From NCBI RefSeq assembly GCF_037975245.1, contig NC_092563.1, positions 17,349,594-17,413,593 of the forward strand: a stretch of DNA of 64,000 nucleotides. Direction: 5' to 3'. The notes beneath the pieces were generated by a model. That model was not told where the DNA came from, made no database searches, and saw only the letters and a list, made by a program, of their open reading frames with translations. Numbering within the stretch: position 1 is the stretch's first letter; every line of letters begins with the position of its first letter. Position numbers and translations under genes: made by a program. Shown here piece after piece: positions 1 to 11,053 of the stretch. The stretch comes from Apostichopus japonicus (lineage: Eukaryota; Echinodermata; Holothuroidea; Aspidochirotida; Stichopodidae).

Positions 1-540
1 GTACATGTCCGTACACGTATGTCGCCCTCTAAAATTCCATCACGTATTTCATTTTGACTCCGCATCCGCGCATCCACCCGGGAGTACTAGGAATGGACTT
101 CAATAATTTTCGAAAGTTTCCCCATATACCATCACGTATTTCATTTTGACTCCCTCTAATTTCCATCACGTATTTCATTTTATCACGTATTTCATTTTGA
201 CTCCGCATCCGCGCATCCACCCCGGGAGTACTAGGAATTGACTTAAATAATTTTCGAAAAAGTTTCGACATATACCATCACGTATTTCCAATACTGAAAG
301 TTCCGAATGTACGAAGATATTCCACATCAATAGTGTGTCGTTCTTAAAAGGCATCCGTACATGTGTGACGCCCTCTAAAATTCCACCACAGAAGTACTAG
401 CAAAAGACTTAGGAAATTTTTGACTCCGCATCCACACATCCGCGCATCCACTCAAAAAGAAAGAACTGGGACTTTGACATTTTTTACTCACATACGTACT
501 GGGGTGAGACTGAGCATCCGCGCATCCGGATGCTCAGATA
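1..540. repeat. Degenerate direct repeats
   Basis: Blocks containing CATCACGTATTTCATTTTG followed by CCGCATCC/CGCGCATCC and a GGGAGTACTAGGAAT-like stretch recur several times (about 38-110, 130-160, 165-250, 275-290). No convincing coding exon is seen. This looks like a decayed tandem or dispersed repeat that may continue beyond the window edge. Confidence 0.6.
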
Positions 541-587
541 GTATCATCGAGTGGCCCTGTATTCTATAATTACTCCTAATTATTAAT

Positions 588-978
588 GAAAATGTTGTAG
601 GCCTATCCTTTTAAAGTCCAAATACAAAATCTTTGACCTATTGTCTATAGCCTAGCCTAGTGTATACACCCTATTTTCAAGTGCCCTGGAGACCAAGAGA
701 TATTTTTAATAGAATTTATAATAAAAATTATTCAATATGGTTATGTTTCTGAATGGATTGTTTCAATTGTCAATAGATAGGCCTAAATGTTGTAGGCCTA
801 TCCTTTTAAAGTCCAAGTACAAAATCTTTGACCTATTGTCTATAGCCTAGCCTAGTGTATACACCCTATTTTCAAGTGCCCTGGAGACCAAGAGATATTT
901 TTAATAGAATTTATAATAAAAATTATTCAATATGGTTATGTTTCTGAATGGATTGTTTCAATTGTCAATAGATAGGCC
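588..978. repeat. 195-bp tandem duplication
   Basis: Two head-to-tail copies, about 588-782 and 783-978, are almost identical. Both run from AATGTTGTAGGCCTATCC to the TTGTCAATAGATAGGCCT end. The near identity implies a recent duplication. No coding content is seen. Confidence 0.9.
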
Positions 979-2000
979 TAGGATACAATTTGCTGTATTG
1001 TTATCAACATTTTAGCTATTTCCTTTTAATCTACAGGCCAAGCTCCTTTATTAAGGCAGCGTTAGCAGCTCAGCAGTTGTTGATTTGTTTCCCTTTCTGA
1101 AGGATCCAGAATCTCCCTTGGGTTATGTAAGCATGTTTATGTTCTAATATCCCTCGGCTTAGTTGTCATTAGCCATAGTATAGACCACTCTCGTTGTTGT
1201 GTTGAGGTGACTAGTTTCCTTTTTCCTGCCCTTTCAAAATGTCTCTAAAATGTGGACCACAACACACTGCCCACAATATCACTACTTTTTGTCATCTGTA
1301 GTCAAGTAATATAATCTTCTGTGGGTTCTACCAAGTAATTTGTTCATCTTATAGAGGACTGTGATACTGAAATATATTTTCAATACTACCAGGATTATAT
1401 AAGCATCATTTAACTGAATAATTTCTAATTGAAGTCAGCACTAGGGTGACAAGGCCTTTTAATATGTTAAAAATATCAAAATGGTTGTTAAATTGTCACA
1501 TTGGGAAATCCAAAAACTGTAACATAGGCACTGGTTTTCAGTGGGCTTCATCTCTCAATCTAACCAAGGTATTAATGAAGTTTGTTGTTCAGTAGGTACC
1601 CTCATTATTCCATAAAATATCAGAATTCTGCAACTTATTGATTATATGTGCAATTAGGGTCAAACCCATTACTTTTAGGCTTATCACTTAAAATCAATTG
1701 TCATAGTGTCCCCTGGGACAATACTGTTTCATCAGTAAGCATACAATATTATGTGAGGACAGTATGGAGTGCCACAGTGTCGTTAGTCATAGCGTCCATA
1801 TTGTTACCTTGCAGTTGTGGACATGTACAAGACATGTTTGTGGTTTGCTGGCTAAAAGCCTATGTTTCAACCAGCTCTGAAGTTTTAAATGTTGGTGTAC
1901 AACAGCTTTACATGTAGATCAATAAATCTTTTTCTGAGTTGACTTGAATTTTGCTACCATACTTCAGTTTGATAAAAGAGTATGCTGATTTCATGTGCAG
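979..2000. other. Non-coding stretch upstream of the first gene
   Basis: No exon could be supported. A stretch at about 1035-1126 is bounded by CAG and GTAAGC but has an in-frame stop in each reading frame tried, so it is not called. The 5' exons of the downstream gene are either before this window or not recognisable here. Confidence 0.5.
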
Positions 2001-5000
2001 GAAGCATGGTATTGCAAAGGTGCTGCAGGACGACCGGCGACAGGGTATCTAGAAGAGCACCTACGCTACGTACGTAAAAAGAAGATTGCCATGGTGAAAG
2101 ATTCCCCCAGTGCATCAAGTCCACCTACTCCTTTGACTAAAGTGTCCACTCCACCAAAATTGAGAGGTGTGTAATAGGTTTTACTAACTATTCTCAGGAT
2201 TTGACTTATCTCTCGTGCCATGACAATGATCAAAGACTGGCATAGGACACGTTATACCTACCACAACCATTGGTAACTTCAAAATTTGATGTTAAGGCAT
2301 CTCTGTTTAGTAGGAAATATATGTTTTTATTGTCCTTGCCAGAAGCTGATCTGGAGAATAAAGAGGAATTGGTGATGATGACTGAGTGGCTGAAATGTAA
2401 CATGGAACCAAGAGAGAAAGTATTGGACTTCATGAGGCAAACTGCAGTTTACAGACAACAGCAGATCAAAGACCACTCAACTAACATTTCAGATATTCTG
2501 AAAGAGTATCAAAGGTTGTTAGACCGTGGGATGGTAACTATCAAATTTGATTTTTTGCTGCTTAATTAAAGAGAAATACGTAGGTGATTTTGCATCAAAA
2601 ATACTAAAGAAGTGAGCTCTGAATACACGAAGATACTATTCAAGACCATATCCTTTAACTCTTGAAAAAGGAAGTGGAAAAATTACTAGCAAGGTTTTGA
2701 TTTAGCAGAAACACTGAAATGAATTAAGTCACTAACCTCACTGATGAGTTAATACTATATTTCACTTTGAAGCCTATTTGGCCAACTTAAAAACAGTACT
2801 TTGATTGTCTACATATCTAGTTTGATTGGAAAGAACTAGTTTCACTGCTTTTTTTAAATGATGGCATTATATTTTAAATCTCTTTTAATTTATGTCTGGA
2901 AGTTTATGACAGTTATCAGCCACACAGTGAAGAAATGTGACTGACTTTTAATTTAACCTTAGGCATCTGGCAGATCAGTATGCTTTATAAAGACCAGATT
3001 GGGAATAAATTTTATTTTTGGATGAAAATCTTGCCTTATTCAAGGATATAGCTAGGATTTTAAGAAAGGTTGCTGATGTTGAGTGTAAAAAAAGGTATAG
3101 ATTCAAGCGGTATAATATGGTTTACAATTTGTACAAAGTTTTTTTGTTTTAATATGGTGTCTTTGCCATTCATTGCTATGGTTTTATGTGCAATGTTTGC
3201 TCTGCATTTCTTGCAATTGTGTACCAATCTAACAACTTGTCTATCACCTTGTTACAGGGAGACAAGATAAATTATTCCCATGAATATGCTTATGATCAGT
3301 AATGATATCACAAATGTTAAATATTGAATTTTTGCAATTCAAATTTCCCCCCCCCCCACCACATTAAAAAAATATTTTGAAAAAAATATATTTTTGAGCT
3401 GTATTCTGAGATATTTTCAAAGCATATGTCAATAAATGTTAAATACTTACTTTTCTTTCCCAGATGTTTTCTAAATGTTATTAAACTAGCCAAAGGTATC
3501 AAGCAGTTGGATTTACCACATCCAGCTTCAACAATACTTAGTGTTTGTATAGATGCATGGAACCAGACTTTAACAAATTCAGTGAGAGGGATTTTTAATG
3601 GATCATAGTGGATCAAAAAAAAAGAATACGCTTACACACATTAAAGTATTCTATTTCCCTTTGCTCTTTCAGGTAGAACAAGATTTTTCAGTGCTTTGGC
3701 CTGAGCATGAGGATCACCTGTATGAGAAATGGGACTTGTACTACAATGGGATTATAGAATATGGCAAACAGGTTGAAAATTGGCAAGGCCTCTTGGATTG
3801 GAGTACGTTGACCTAGAGAGTTTGTCTATTGGTAAGAGTGCTTCTTATTTCAGTGCACATAGTTGAGCTAATTTAATTTTTGTATGTTGATCATTCCTTG
3901 CAACCTTTTACCACCATCACACTAGGAACTTCTGAAAGATCAGGTTTGACCAATTATCTGTAATATATCTGATCTTGTTCTCAAAATAGCCTTAGTTTGC
4001 TTTTTGTAAAGACAACAACACTTCCATTTCTTTTTTTATAAAAATAATAAACTGAAATTGAACAAAAAGCATCAATGGGATCTGGTTCAGACAGAAACCA
4101 AGTTGGGTTGGTGCAGATATATTCCCTTGCTTAGACTCCATCTGACCTATCTTTGGGATTTCATTTAAGCCAAAAGTTAGTGACTACTATAGAACAATAG
4201 TACACAAAATATGTCAAAGGTTCATCAGTGTTTTGAGATCTGAATATATAATAAAATATAAAGAGTAGATAACTTTGCAAACAGGTTGTGATAGCAGCAC
4301 AACATTATGAATGTGGGCTTTTAATGGAGACATGTATTATTGAAAATAAACATACACAAAATACCAAACAGATGCTAACTTATCTCATTACATTCTCATG
4401 ATATGCCATTTTCTCATTGCATTCTCATGATATGCTATTTTCTGATAAAAATGACTTGAAGGACTTCTAGTGTTAGAGACAAATAAAGGCAAGGGAAAAT
4501 ACAAATAATTTGTGCGGGTATTGTACGTGATAATGACAATTTATATGTTAAGTGGTCATTAATTGTGTTATAGTTTTATGCACAAGGACTTTGTGAACCT
4601 TGGAGGGAAGATTATCTTTAGTTATGTTTTGTCACTTTCACAGATAAGAAGGAAACATTGGCATTTTTTCTTCTTCCAGTCATCTTGAGAGGGAAAGGAA
4701 AGGGAAAAAAAGGATTGTGTTCAGTAAAAGAGGCAATCACCTCCTTCGTGGACATTCAACCAGTAGGATTTTAAGCATTCATTTGCCTATTTGTTGGAGT
4801 TCATTGACAACATGCTTATGACATATATGTGTTTTGTAGTTTGTGATGGATTGCTTGTAAAAGTGGAATCTCAACAATTATGCTGGATATGTGTCAATGT
4901 ACATAGATGCTCCCAAGCACATGAACCATATTCCGTTTGGTTCAAAATGGATAATTAATATTCATGAGTGGGCAGGGCCTACTTGATATTACTTAAATAT

Positions 5001-5711
5001 TGATTTCACAACAACAATAGGCTTGTCAAATTTTGCTCAATTTGGTAAATGACAGTAGTAGGATATGGGTCACACGTGTAGCTGATTTAAAGGAATAAAT
5101 TATGAGTTGGTGATAAAAATTTAATGCTAGTAAAAGTATCTTCTAAACATGATAACTAAACAGTAAATTTCAAATGTATCAAACGTTCATAGTACTTATT
5201 TTTAAACTAGCATGTCATTGTAAGCATAGATATGGGTGGTTATTAAGTTTGGCTGTGCCAAGTATAATTTTATATAAAGTTTTTTCGAAATACAAATCTG
5301 CTAGAATGGAGGGCTTTTTGCTGTCACAACTTCCTTTTGATTGACAAAGAGCAGCTTGTGATAATTTTCATTTTTTTTCAATTTTTCTCACAGGAAGTGT
5401 CTGATATTCTACAAATTTCAAAGGCTATTGATGCCACAAAAAAGCCGCAGCCATTTGTTGTATGCAAAGGAACTCTCTTGGCACCAACCCAAACATTTGT
5501 TATTCTAGAACGGAGGCCAGTCCGTCAAGAATCACTACTGAAAGCTATCGATTTCTGTTTCAAAGCAATGTACATTTTGGACATGGCTTACCAACCTTCA
5601 TGCTGTCTTGTGTGGCAGTTCATTCAAAATGTGATTTATGAAATCAAAGAAGCACATGTGCCAAGTTGCATAAGAGATCTTAGATCATTTTTGGCCTTTA
5701 AAAGTAATTAG
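2001..5711 (+). CDS. Uncharacterised five-exon gene (3' part)
   Basis: Five exons join with matching phases and GT-AG borders: 2001-2166 (exit phase 1), 2343-2533 (phase 0), 3673-3802 (phase 1), 4644-4762 (phase 0) and 5394-5711 with the stop. The product is at least about 306 residues. It has a basic/serine-proline start, a charged helical stretch (EADLENKEELVMM), an aromatic acidic segment (EQDFSVLWPEHEDHLYEKW), and a C-terminal part with KPQPFVV, LLKAIDFCFKAMYILD and WQFIQNVIYEI. From memory this order recalls uncharacterised animal proteins often labelled 'SAMD3-like', but no catalytic motif is visible and function is unknown. The first listed exon starts mid-protein, so upstream exons are missing. 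The last exon has a damaged tandem copy just downstream. Confidence 0.8.
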
Positions 5712-5739
5712 TGGCTTAAAAGGAAAGAATTGTAAGCAA

Positions 5740-6425
5740 GATATTCATGGCTGATATTCTACAAAGTTCAAAGGATATTGATGCCACAAAAATACTGCAG
5801 CTACTTTTGTATGCAAGGAGCCCTCTTGGTACCAACCCAGATATTTGCTATTTTAGAACAGAGGTCAGTTTCTCACAAATCTCTTCTATAAAAGATGTCT
5901 ATTTCTGTTTCATGGCAAATGTGCATTTTGGACATGGCTTATCGACCTTCATGCACAAGGGCGTAGGAACCGGGGGGGCGCCAGCACCCCCAGTGAAAAA
6001 TATGGGGGGCGGAAGTATCATTCCGCCCCCCCGCTCAGCAAGTCAGAAAACCCCTTTTTCATTTCCAAATCAGAAAAAAATCTCATTTGGAGCTGCATCT
6101 AAGGCCAGGTGAAAATGCAAAATTATTTACAAAATGGAGTGGATGTTGAAGTGTGCTATATTGCACCAAATTGCATCTGAGGCCACCTGGAAATGCAAAA
6201 AAAAATCCAAAGGGGAGGGGCACACCCCCTCCCCTTAGACCCCTCCCCCAGGCCGACATTCAGTCTTCAGCCCCCCCACTCAAAAGTACCTTCCTACGCC
6301 ACTGTTCATGCAGTCTTGTTTGGCAGTTCATTCAAAATGTGATTAATGAAATCAAAGAAGCACATATGCCAAGTTGTATTATAGCATTCTTGGCCCTGAA
6401 AAGTAAGAACTGCCTTAAAAGGAAA
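5740..6425 (+). pseudogene. Duplicated, broken copy of the gene's last exon
   Basis: About 30 bp after the stop at 5711, a second copy of the last exon begins (ADILQSSKDIDATK parallels SDILQISKAIDATK). It continues to the WQFIQNVI-EIKEAH segment after 6312. Relative to the first copy it has frameshifts and is split by a 349-bp MITE at 5956-6304. It probably lies in the 3' UTR or downstream flank of the gene and encodes nothing complete. Confidence 0.85.
5956..6304. mobile_element. hAT-type MITE, 349 bp
   Basis: The 5' end is CAAGGGCGTAGGAACCG; the 3' end reads, on the other strand, CAGTGGCGTAGGAAGGT, so the terminal inverted repeats match over most of 17 bp. It is flanked by a perfect 8-bp duplication TTCATGCA (5948-5955 and 6305-6312). 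The sister exon near 5590-5610 preserves the empty site. An 8-bp duplication with CAGTGGCG-type ends fits a non-autonomous hAT element. The interior is G/C-homopolymer rich with no transposase. Confidence 0.88.
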
Positions 6426-6429
6426 TTGT

Positions 6430-8776
6430 AAGCAAGAAGCTCATATAATAATTGTAAGCAAGAAGTTTGTATAATATTACTATTTTAATATTCACACACC
6501 AGCATCAGGTGCAGATAGCATCATCTTGAAGCGACATTTAATTAAAACTCATGATATGACATGTTTTTACATACCATGCTGGTACAAATCAAAACTTTCA
6601 TTACTAATTTTTATTGGAATCCCGATCTGATCAACTGATCTTTCATGAGTGAGTAAGGTTTAATGTAGCTAAATTTCACCTACACATGTATCTCTATATG
6701 TGGTGAAGATATATATACTATACATCCAAATACTGGAAACGAACAATGCACTGGCTGCAATGTACTGCATATATCATAAATATGGCGCTAAATGTAATCA
6801 TGTACACCACATATGTATGTGATACTCAATGTAATTCTTAATTAACTGTATGTATACTATAGGTAAACCTTGATTAATCAGATCATGATTGATGTTTAGA
6901 TTCATAGATTGTTTATACATCAATTGATCTATAGTTACATATGTGAGATATTTAGTGTTACAAGTTTTCTATGAATACGGTTCTTCTTGAAGAGTAGAGG
7001 ATTTTGTGTCACCTTAAAGGTCTGATAGAGCACAGCTAAGAAGTTGTTACATCCAAGCATATTTGTGTGTTGTTTTGTTTTGTTTGTATTTTATTCACAT
7101 GCATGGTTCAGCTGGTTATTGTTTTCAATAAAAACAAGTTCTCAAAATGTCATCCATCTGGCTTCTGTAATGTAACTGTTTGTTAATTTCTCAATATTTT
7201 TCAAGGAATTGTTTACTCTTTGCATTGCCATATTCAGCTGATTGTTACAAACTAGGTCTGCATGAACAAAACTTGTGAGGAGTCTTTCAACTACATTAAG
7301 TAAAATTCACTGAGGATCTTATCCATCACTGTCCAATATATTGCATTCGCCAACATATATTGGGCAATAAAGGCTCATTTAACTGCCCAACTTTTTTTGT
7401 AATGGTAAAAAGCCACTGCCCAATTTAAATATAGTAATTGCCCAATACAATGATTTTTAATTCCCCAATTTAATGATCCCTACATTTGTAAGTTCACCAA
7501 TGATGGGCATAATTTACACAATTAATTTAACCAACAACTGTTGGGTACAAACTTATAGTTATTTTATTGGTTAAAAATGTTACCCAACGGCTGGTTAAAG
7601 CCGTTAACCAACAGGTGTTGGTTAAAATATCACCAATATATCGAATTTGACATACGTGCCCAGTGTTGGTTAAGGTATTGGTTAATTTTTTAACCAACTG
7701 TTTTTAGAGTGTACAGAGTACTACAGATGGGTAAATTTGGTTGAAAATGTTCCTACTCACTGTCGTATTGTGACTATTAGTAAAAAATCTATTTACAATA
7801 AGCATATGATTTATCATTGAATATTGATGTTGCTATGGGGAGAGATTCAGTTGATGAGAGAAGGGGTATTAGGAGGGAGGTTGACAATCGGGCAGTGGGT
7901 ATGATTGATGGGAGGGGAACGAATTGATTTGTGAATAGAAGTCAAAGCAATTTGTTTCTCATTTTTGTGTATTTGTTTGTACAAGTGTTAAATTATGCGC
8001 ATATAAATTAGCCTTTCATCAGATCCTTGTTCCAGTTTCAACAATTGAGGTGTCAGAGATGATGTGGATGCACAGCAGCACTTATTACTCGAGAAGTTTT
8101 GTAGCCTGTAATATATTCTAATTATTCACGAATGAAAATTTAACAGAATGTTAAAAACAATGTCAACAAAGTCATATCCCACACATTTAACATCAAATTA
8201 TACTTTACTGAAAAAAAAAATAATACGTCTTGAACTCATCGAGCTATCAAGATTTCATCCAAATAATTTCAAATGGACTATAAACTTTTTAAGAAACCTC
8301 ACTTCAATACCTTCCCAACAATGCATATGTTCCTATTGCAAAACGTGACTGGATTTTGAGTAATTAAAATTGGTAAATAATTTCCCCTGAACCTCCTTGA
8401 CCGGCCTTTGTATATAGTTAACATAAATGTATCATTTGTTAATACAAATTAACGCTGATGTAATATTAATTGGCTTTGAAAAGCAGGGAGTTCCATAACA
8501 ACTCCTTTGTGACACCTAGACAACCTTTGAAGTCACGATGATAAGCTGCTTACACCGTCTTTCTCAACGTGGGATTCAACGGCAAGGAATTAACCTAACC
8601 GTTTAGACAATTATGTTCATTAAACAGTACCGTAAACTCACACTATGGAAGGTACAGTTAGCATACTCGTTCAGCAAGTTGGTGCTGAACGTGCATGCTA
8701 TCTTCAATTGGGTTTATTTACGGTTATATCACGAATTTACGGCTGAATGTGCGGCTCACTTGACTCTAGTCCAGAA
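6430..8776. other. Intergenic DNA with a decayed repeat
   Basis: No gene is supported. Between about 7330 and 7715, motifs such as TTGGTTAA, GCCCAAT and ACCAACA recur in both orientations, ending in TTTTTAGAGTGTAC. This looks like an old inverted-repeat mobile element remnant. Short ORFs at 8148 and 8613 have no recognisable content. Confidence 0.45.
7127..7132 (+). terminator. Possible polyadenylation signal
   Basis: An AATAAA hexamer in a T/G-rich context about 1.4 kb after the stop at 5711 could end the first gene's transcript. The evidence is the hexamer alone. Confidence 0.3.
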
Positions 8777-9606
8777 AAGAGCATTGATTGTCAGTCGTAA
8801 TGGTTAGAACCCGACGAATCCTATATCTATGTGACTGCGTTTAACTGAATAACACTTCCTCATCGACGTTTACTTGAAATTGTTGTAACAATCTTTCGTA
8901 GATTGTGTTTGCATCTGGATCATCGTGATCGGTCGTTCGGTGATTTTTGGAGTTCGGTGCTTGATAACATTGATCTTCAAACGGGAATTCTGTTTATGGG
9001 TAAGGTCACTCTAAGGATTAATTAGTAAACGTTGGCCAACATTTGAGAGTATACAAGCCTAGGCCTAAGGATTCTCTCCAGTCGTTACATTTTACAACAA
9101 CAAAAAAACATTCAGTTATTACATTTGCTCAACTAAAGAAGTAATATATTGAAGCGTATCCAACTGCTGACGCAAACCGTATGATACTTCAACCGGTAAT
9201 TCGATATTATTTTTGCTTCCTGCAACCAAATTTATCATAATAACTATGCTGTAACATGGCCCGTAAGCTGTTGCATACGTCAAAGTACATATTGCAACAT
9301 ATCGGGAGATTCCGAATTACCAGGAAAGAGCATTGATTGTCAGTCGTAATGGTTAGAACCCGACGAATCTTATATCTATGTGACTGCGTTTAACTGAATA
9401 ACACTTCCTCATCGACGTTTACTTGAAATTGTTGTAACAACCTTTCGTAGATTGTATTTTCATCTGGATCAGCGTGATCGGTTGATCGATGATTATTGGA
9501 GTTCGGTGCTTGATAACATTGATCTTCAAACGGGAATACTGTTTATGGGTAAGTTCCCTTTAAGGATTAATTAGTTAACGTTGGCCAACATTTGAGAGTA
9601 TTACTG
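8777..9606 (+). repeat. Tandemly duplicated 5' exon region of gene A
   Basis: Two copies (about 8777-9062 and 9327-9606) of the same block lie about 550 bp apart. One reverse-complement counterpart sits upstream of gene B (about 55,870-56,150). Each copy ends an apparent first exon with ATGG|GTAAG (splice at 8999 and 9548), so promoter and first exon may be duplicated in this arm. Confidence 0.75.
8996..8999 (+). CDS. Candidate start exon (exon 0) of gene A
   Basis: The conserved block ends in an ATG, one G, then a strong donor GTAAGG. Exit phase 1 fits exactly the entry phase of the tryptophan-rich exon at 14012 and would give a protein starting Met-Gly-Val-Glu-Asp. A second copy ends at 9548 (ATG at 9545) and gene B has the same arrangement at 55,923-55,920. 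The -3 position is T, a weak start context. If spliced to exon 1 instead, this ATG opens only a short upstream ORF. This is inferred from phase and conservation only. Confidence 0.4.
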
Positions 9607-9915
9607 CTACGAATAAGGAAATTTGGCGCATTGAAATTTTCTTTAGCCCTTTTTGCTATATCACGGGAAGGTAAGGGGTTTGGGAAACATAACCAGGGTC
9701 ATACATCCACCATTTTCAAGATGGGATGTCGATCGATTTGATCACTCTAAGGATAAATGCGTAAACGTTGGCCAGCATTTGAGATTATTAATGTTTCTAG
9801 TTGGGAAACATAGCACATGAATTTTTTAGCCCTGTTGCTACCTTACGGCAAGGTAAGGGGTTTGGGGAACATAAGCAGGGTAATATATCACCATTTTCAA
9901 GATAGGATGTCGATC
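9600..9915. repeat. Two ~180-bp direct repeats near the 5' exons
   Basis: Two diverged copies share GTTGGCCA-CATTTGAGA, a TTTAGCCCT-TTGCTA segment, GGTAAGGGGTTTGGG and ATGTCGATCGATTT. A mirror pair is seen upstream of gene B (about 55,540-55,910), so the duplication predates the inverted duplication. No coding content was found. Confidence 0.7.
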
Positions 9916-10773
9916 GATTTTGAGACCCAATTAACCATCAAAAGCGGCAACTTGCTTTATAATTATAACTTTGCACTGTTATTGGCTGGGATTGCAGAGC
10001 CCTCAGAGATGCAGCACATTTAGAAAAATACCTGCCTGAAAGCAGAACAACGTCTTACACATCAACTTTGAATCATTAGTTTGATCATAAAATTGTATGA
10101 GCTGAGACAATTTATGAATTTTATGGGAAGCTAACATCTCTGATACTGAAAAGGATATTTCATCTCACAGTAAAGGACGTTCGTTCTCTTAGCATAGAGA
10201 GTTGCTAAAGTAAAATTTGCATTAATACCACAGTAATTTTGTCTTCGCAAACCTGCGTAAATTTCTTAATTAAGTTTATTGAAGTTAACTCTATTACGAG
10301 GCTTGTATACCTAATCCTGTTAACCCATTGATATTGATCATTCTTGTGCCAGTGAGTAGGCTTGTGGGCCAGTAGAGGTCTTTTGACCTTTGTTGAGTCA
10401 CTTCCTCTCGGCCACTGCTTGGATTAGATGCTTTTTTTTACTCAGAGGAGAAAATAATTGTAAATTACAAGAGATGTAGAAGATTTTATTGGTATTTGAA
10501 GCTAAAAGATATTGGTAATTTGTATACCGACGGTTAAAAGTGCAAAAGCAAACAGTGCGTCACGGTCCCTGATACAACACTTGCTTCCTATAACTCTATG
10601 TGATGCTATTGTGTGTGTCTTGTGTTTGGAGGGGGAGGGGGGTATGAGGTAGGCGAGAGTATCCGCTGATATGTACGATAAAAATAGATGTGATCGTTCT
10701 CTTTGAAGAGAAGGTAATACTTATATTTAATGAATCTCTAAACAAATATTCTTCAATGTCACAGTGTATGTAG
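9916..10773. other. Non-coding stretch before exon 1 of gene A
   Basis: Homologous to the region upstream of gene B exon 1 but without a supported exon. It has a G-rich patch near 10,630-10,650. Confidence 0.5.
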
Positions 10774-11053
10774 GTCTAATGGGCGTGGTAACTGTATGTG
10801 ACGAATTTGGCAAGTAATAACTTTCCAACATCGCAAAGGGGAAGACGTTTTCTGATGGAATGTCCCGTGGAGGACTTGAACCCAGACATGTTGTAAGCGA
10901 TCATCAAAGTTATCAAGGAGAAGTGATTATTAATCGACCCGCTGGCAGTTTAGAAGGCAGTGCATCATCTCGAGGAAGATCAGCTGGAGCTACAGATGGA
11001 GACGGTAGTGAAAACAGAGGCATTGCTGGAGGAGGAGAACATCCCCGTAACAG
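10774..11053 (+). CDS. Exon 1 of gene A or of its dead neighbour (RGG-rich N terminus)
   Basis: Acceptor TATGTAG before 10774, donor AACAG|GTAATT after 11053. The open frame from the ATG at 10860 gives 64 codons plus 2 nt (phase 2), encoding a Gly/Arg/Ser-rich disordered segment with RHVVSDH and GEVIINR, matching gene B exon 1. The start used in gene B has become TTG here and a 1-bp deletion lies just after it; the ATG at 10860 falls after the deletion and restores the frame. Phase 2 fits 19456 or 20311 as next exon, but not 14012. Its original partner was probably the dead exon at 13,090. Confidence 0.6.

Noticed and set aside
1035-1126. Possible upstream exon of the first gene
   Set aside because: Bounded by plausible splice dinucleotides but contains a stop in each frame tried.
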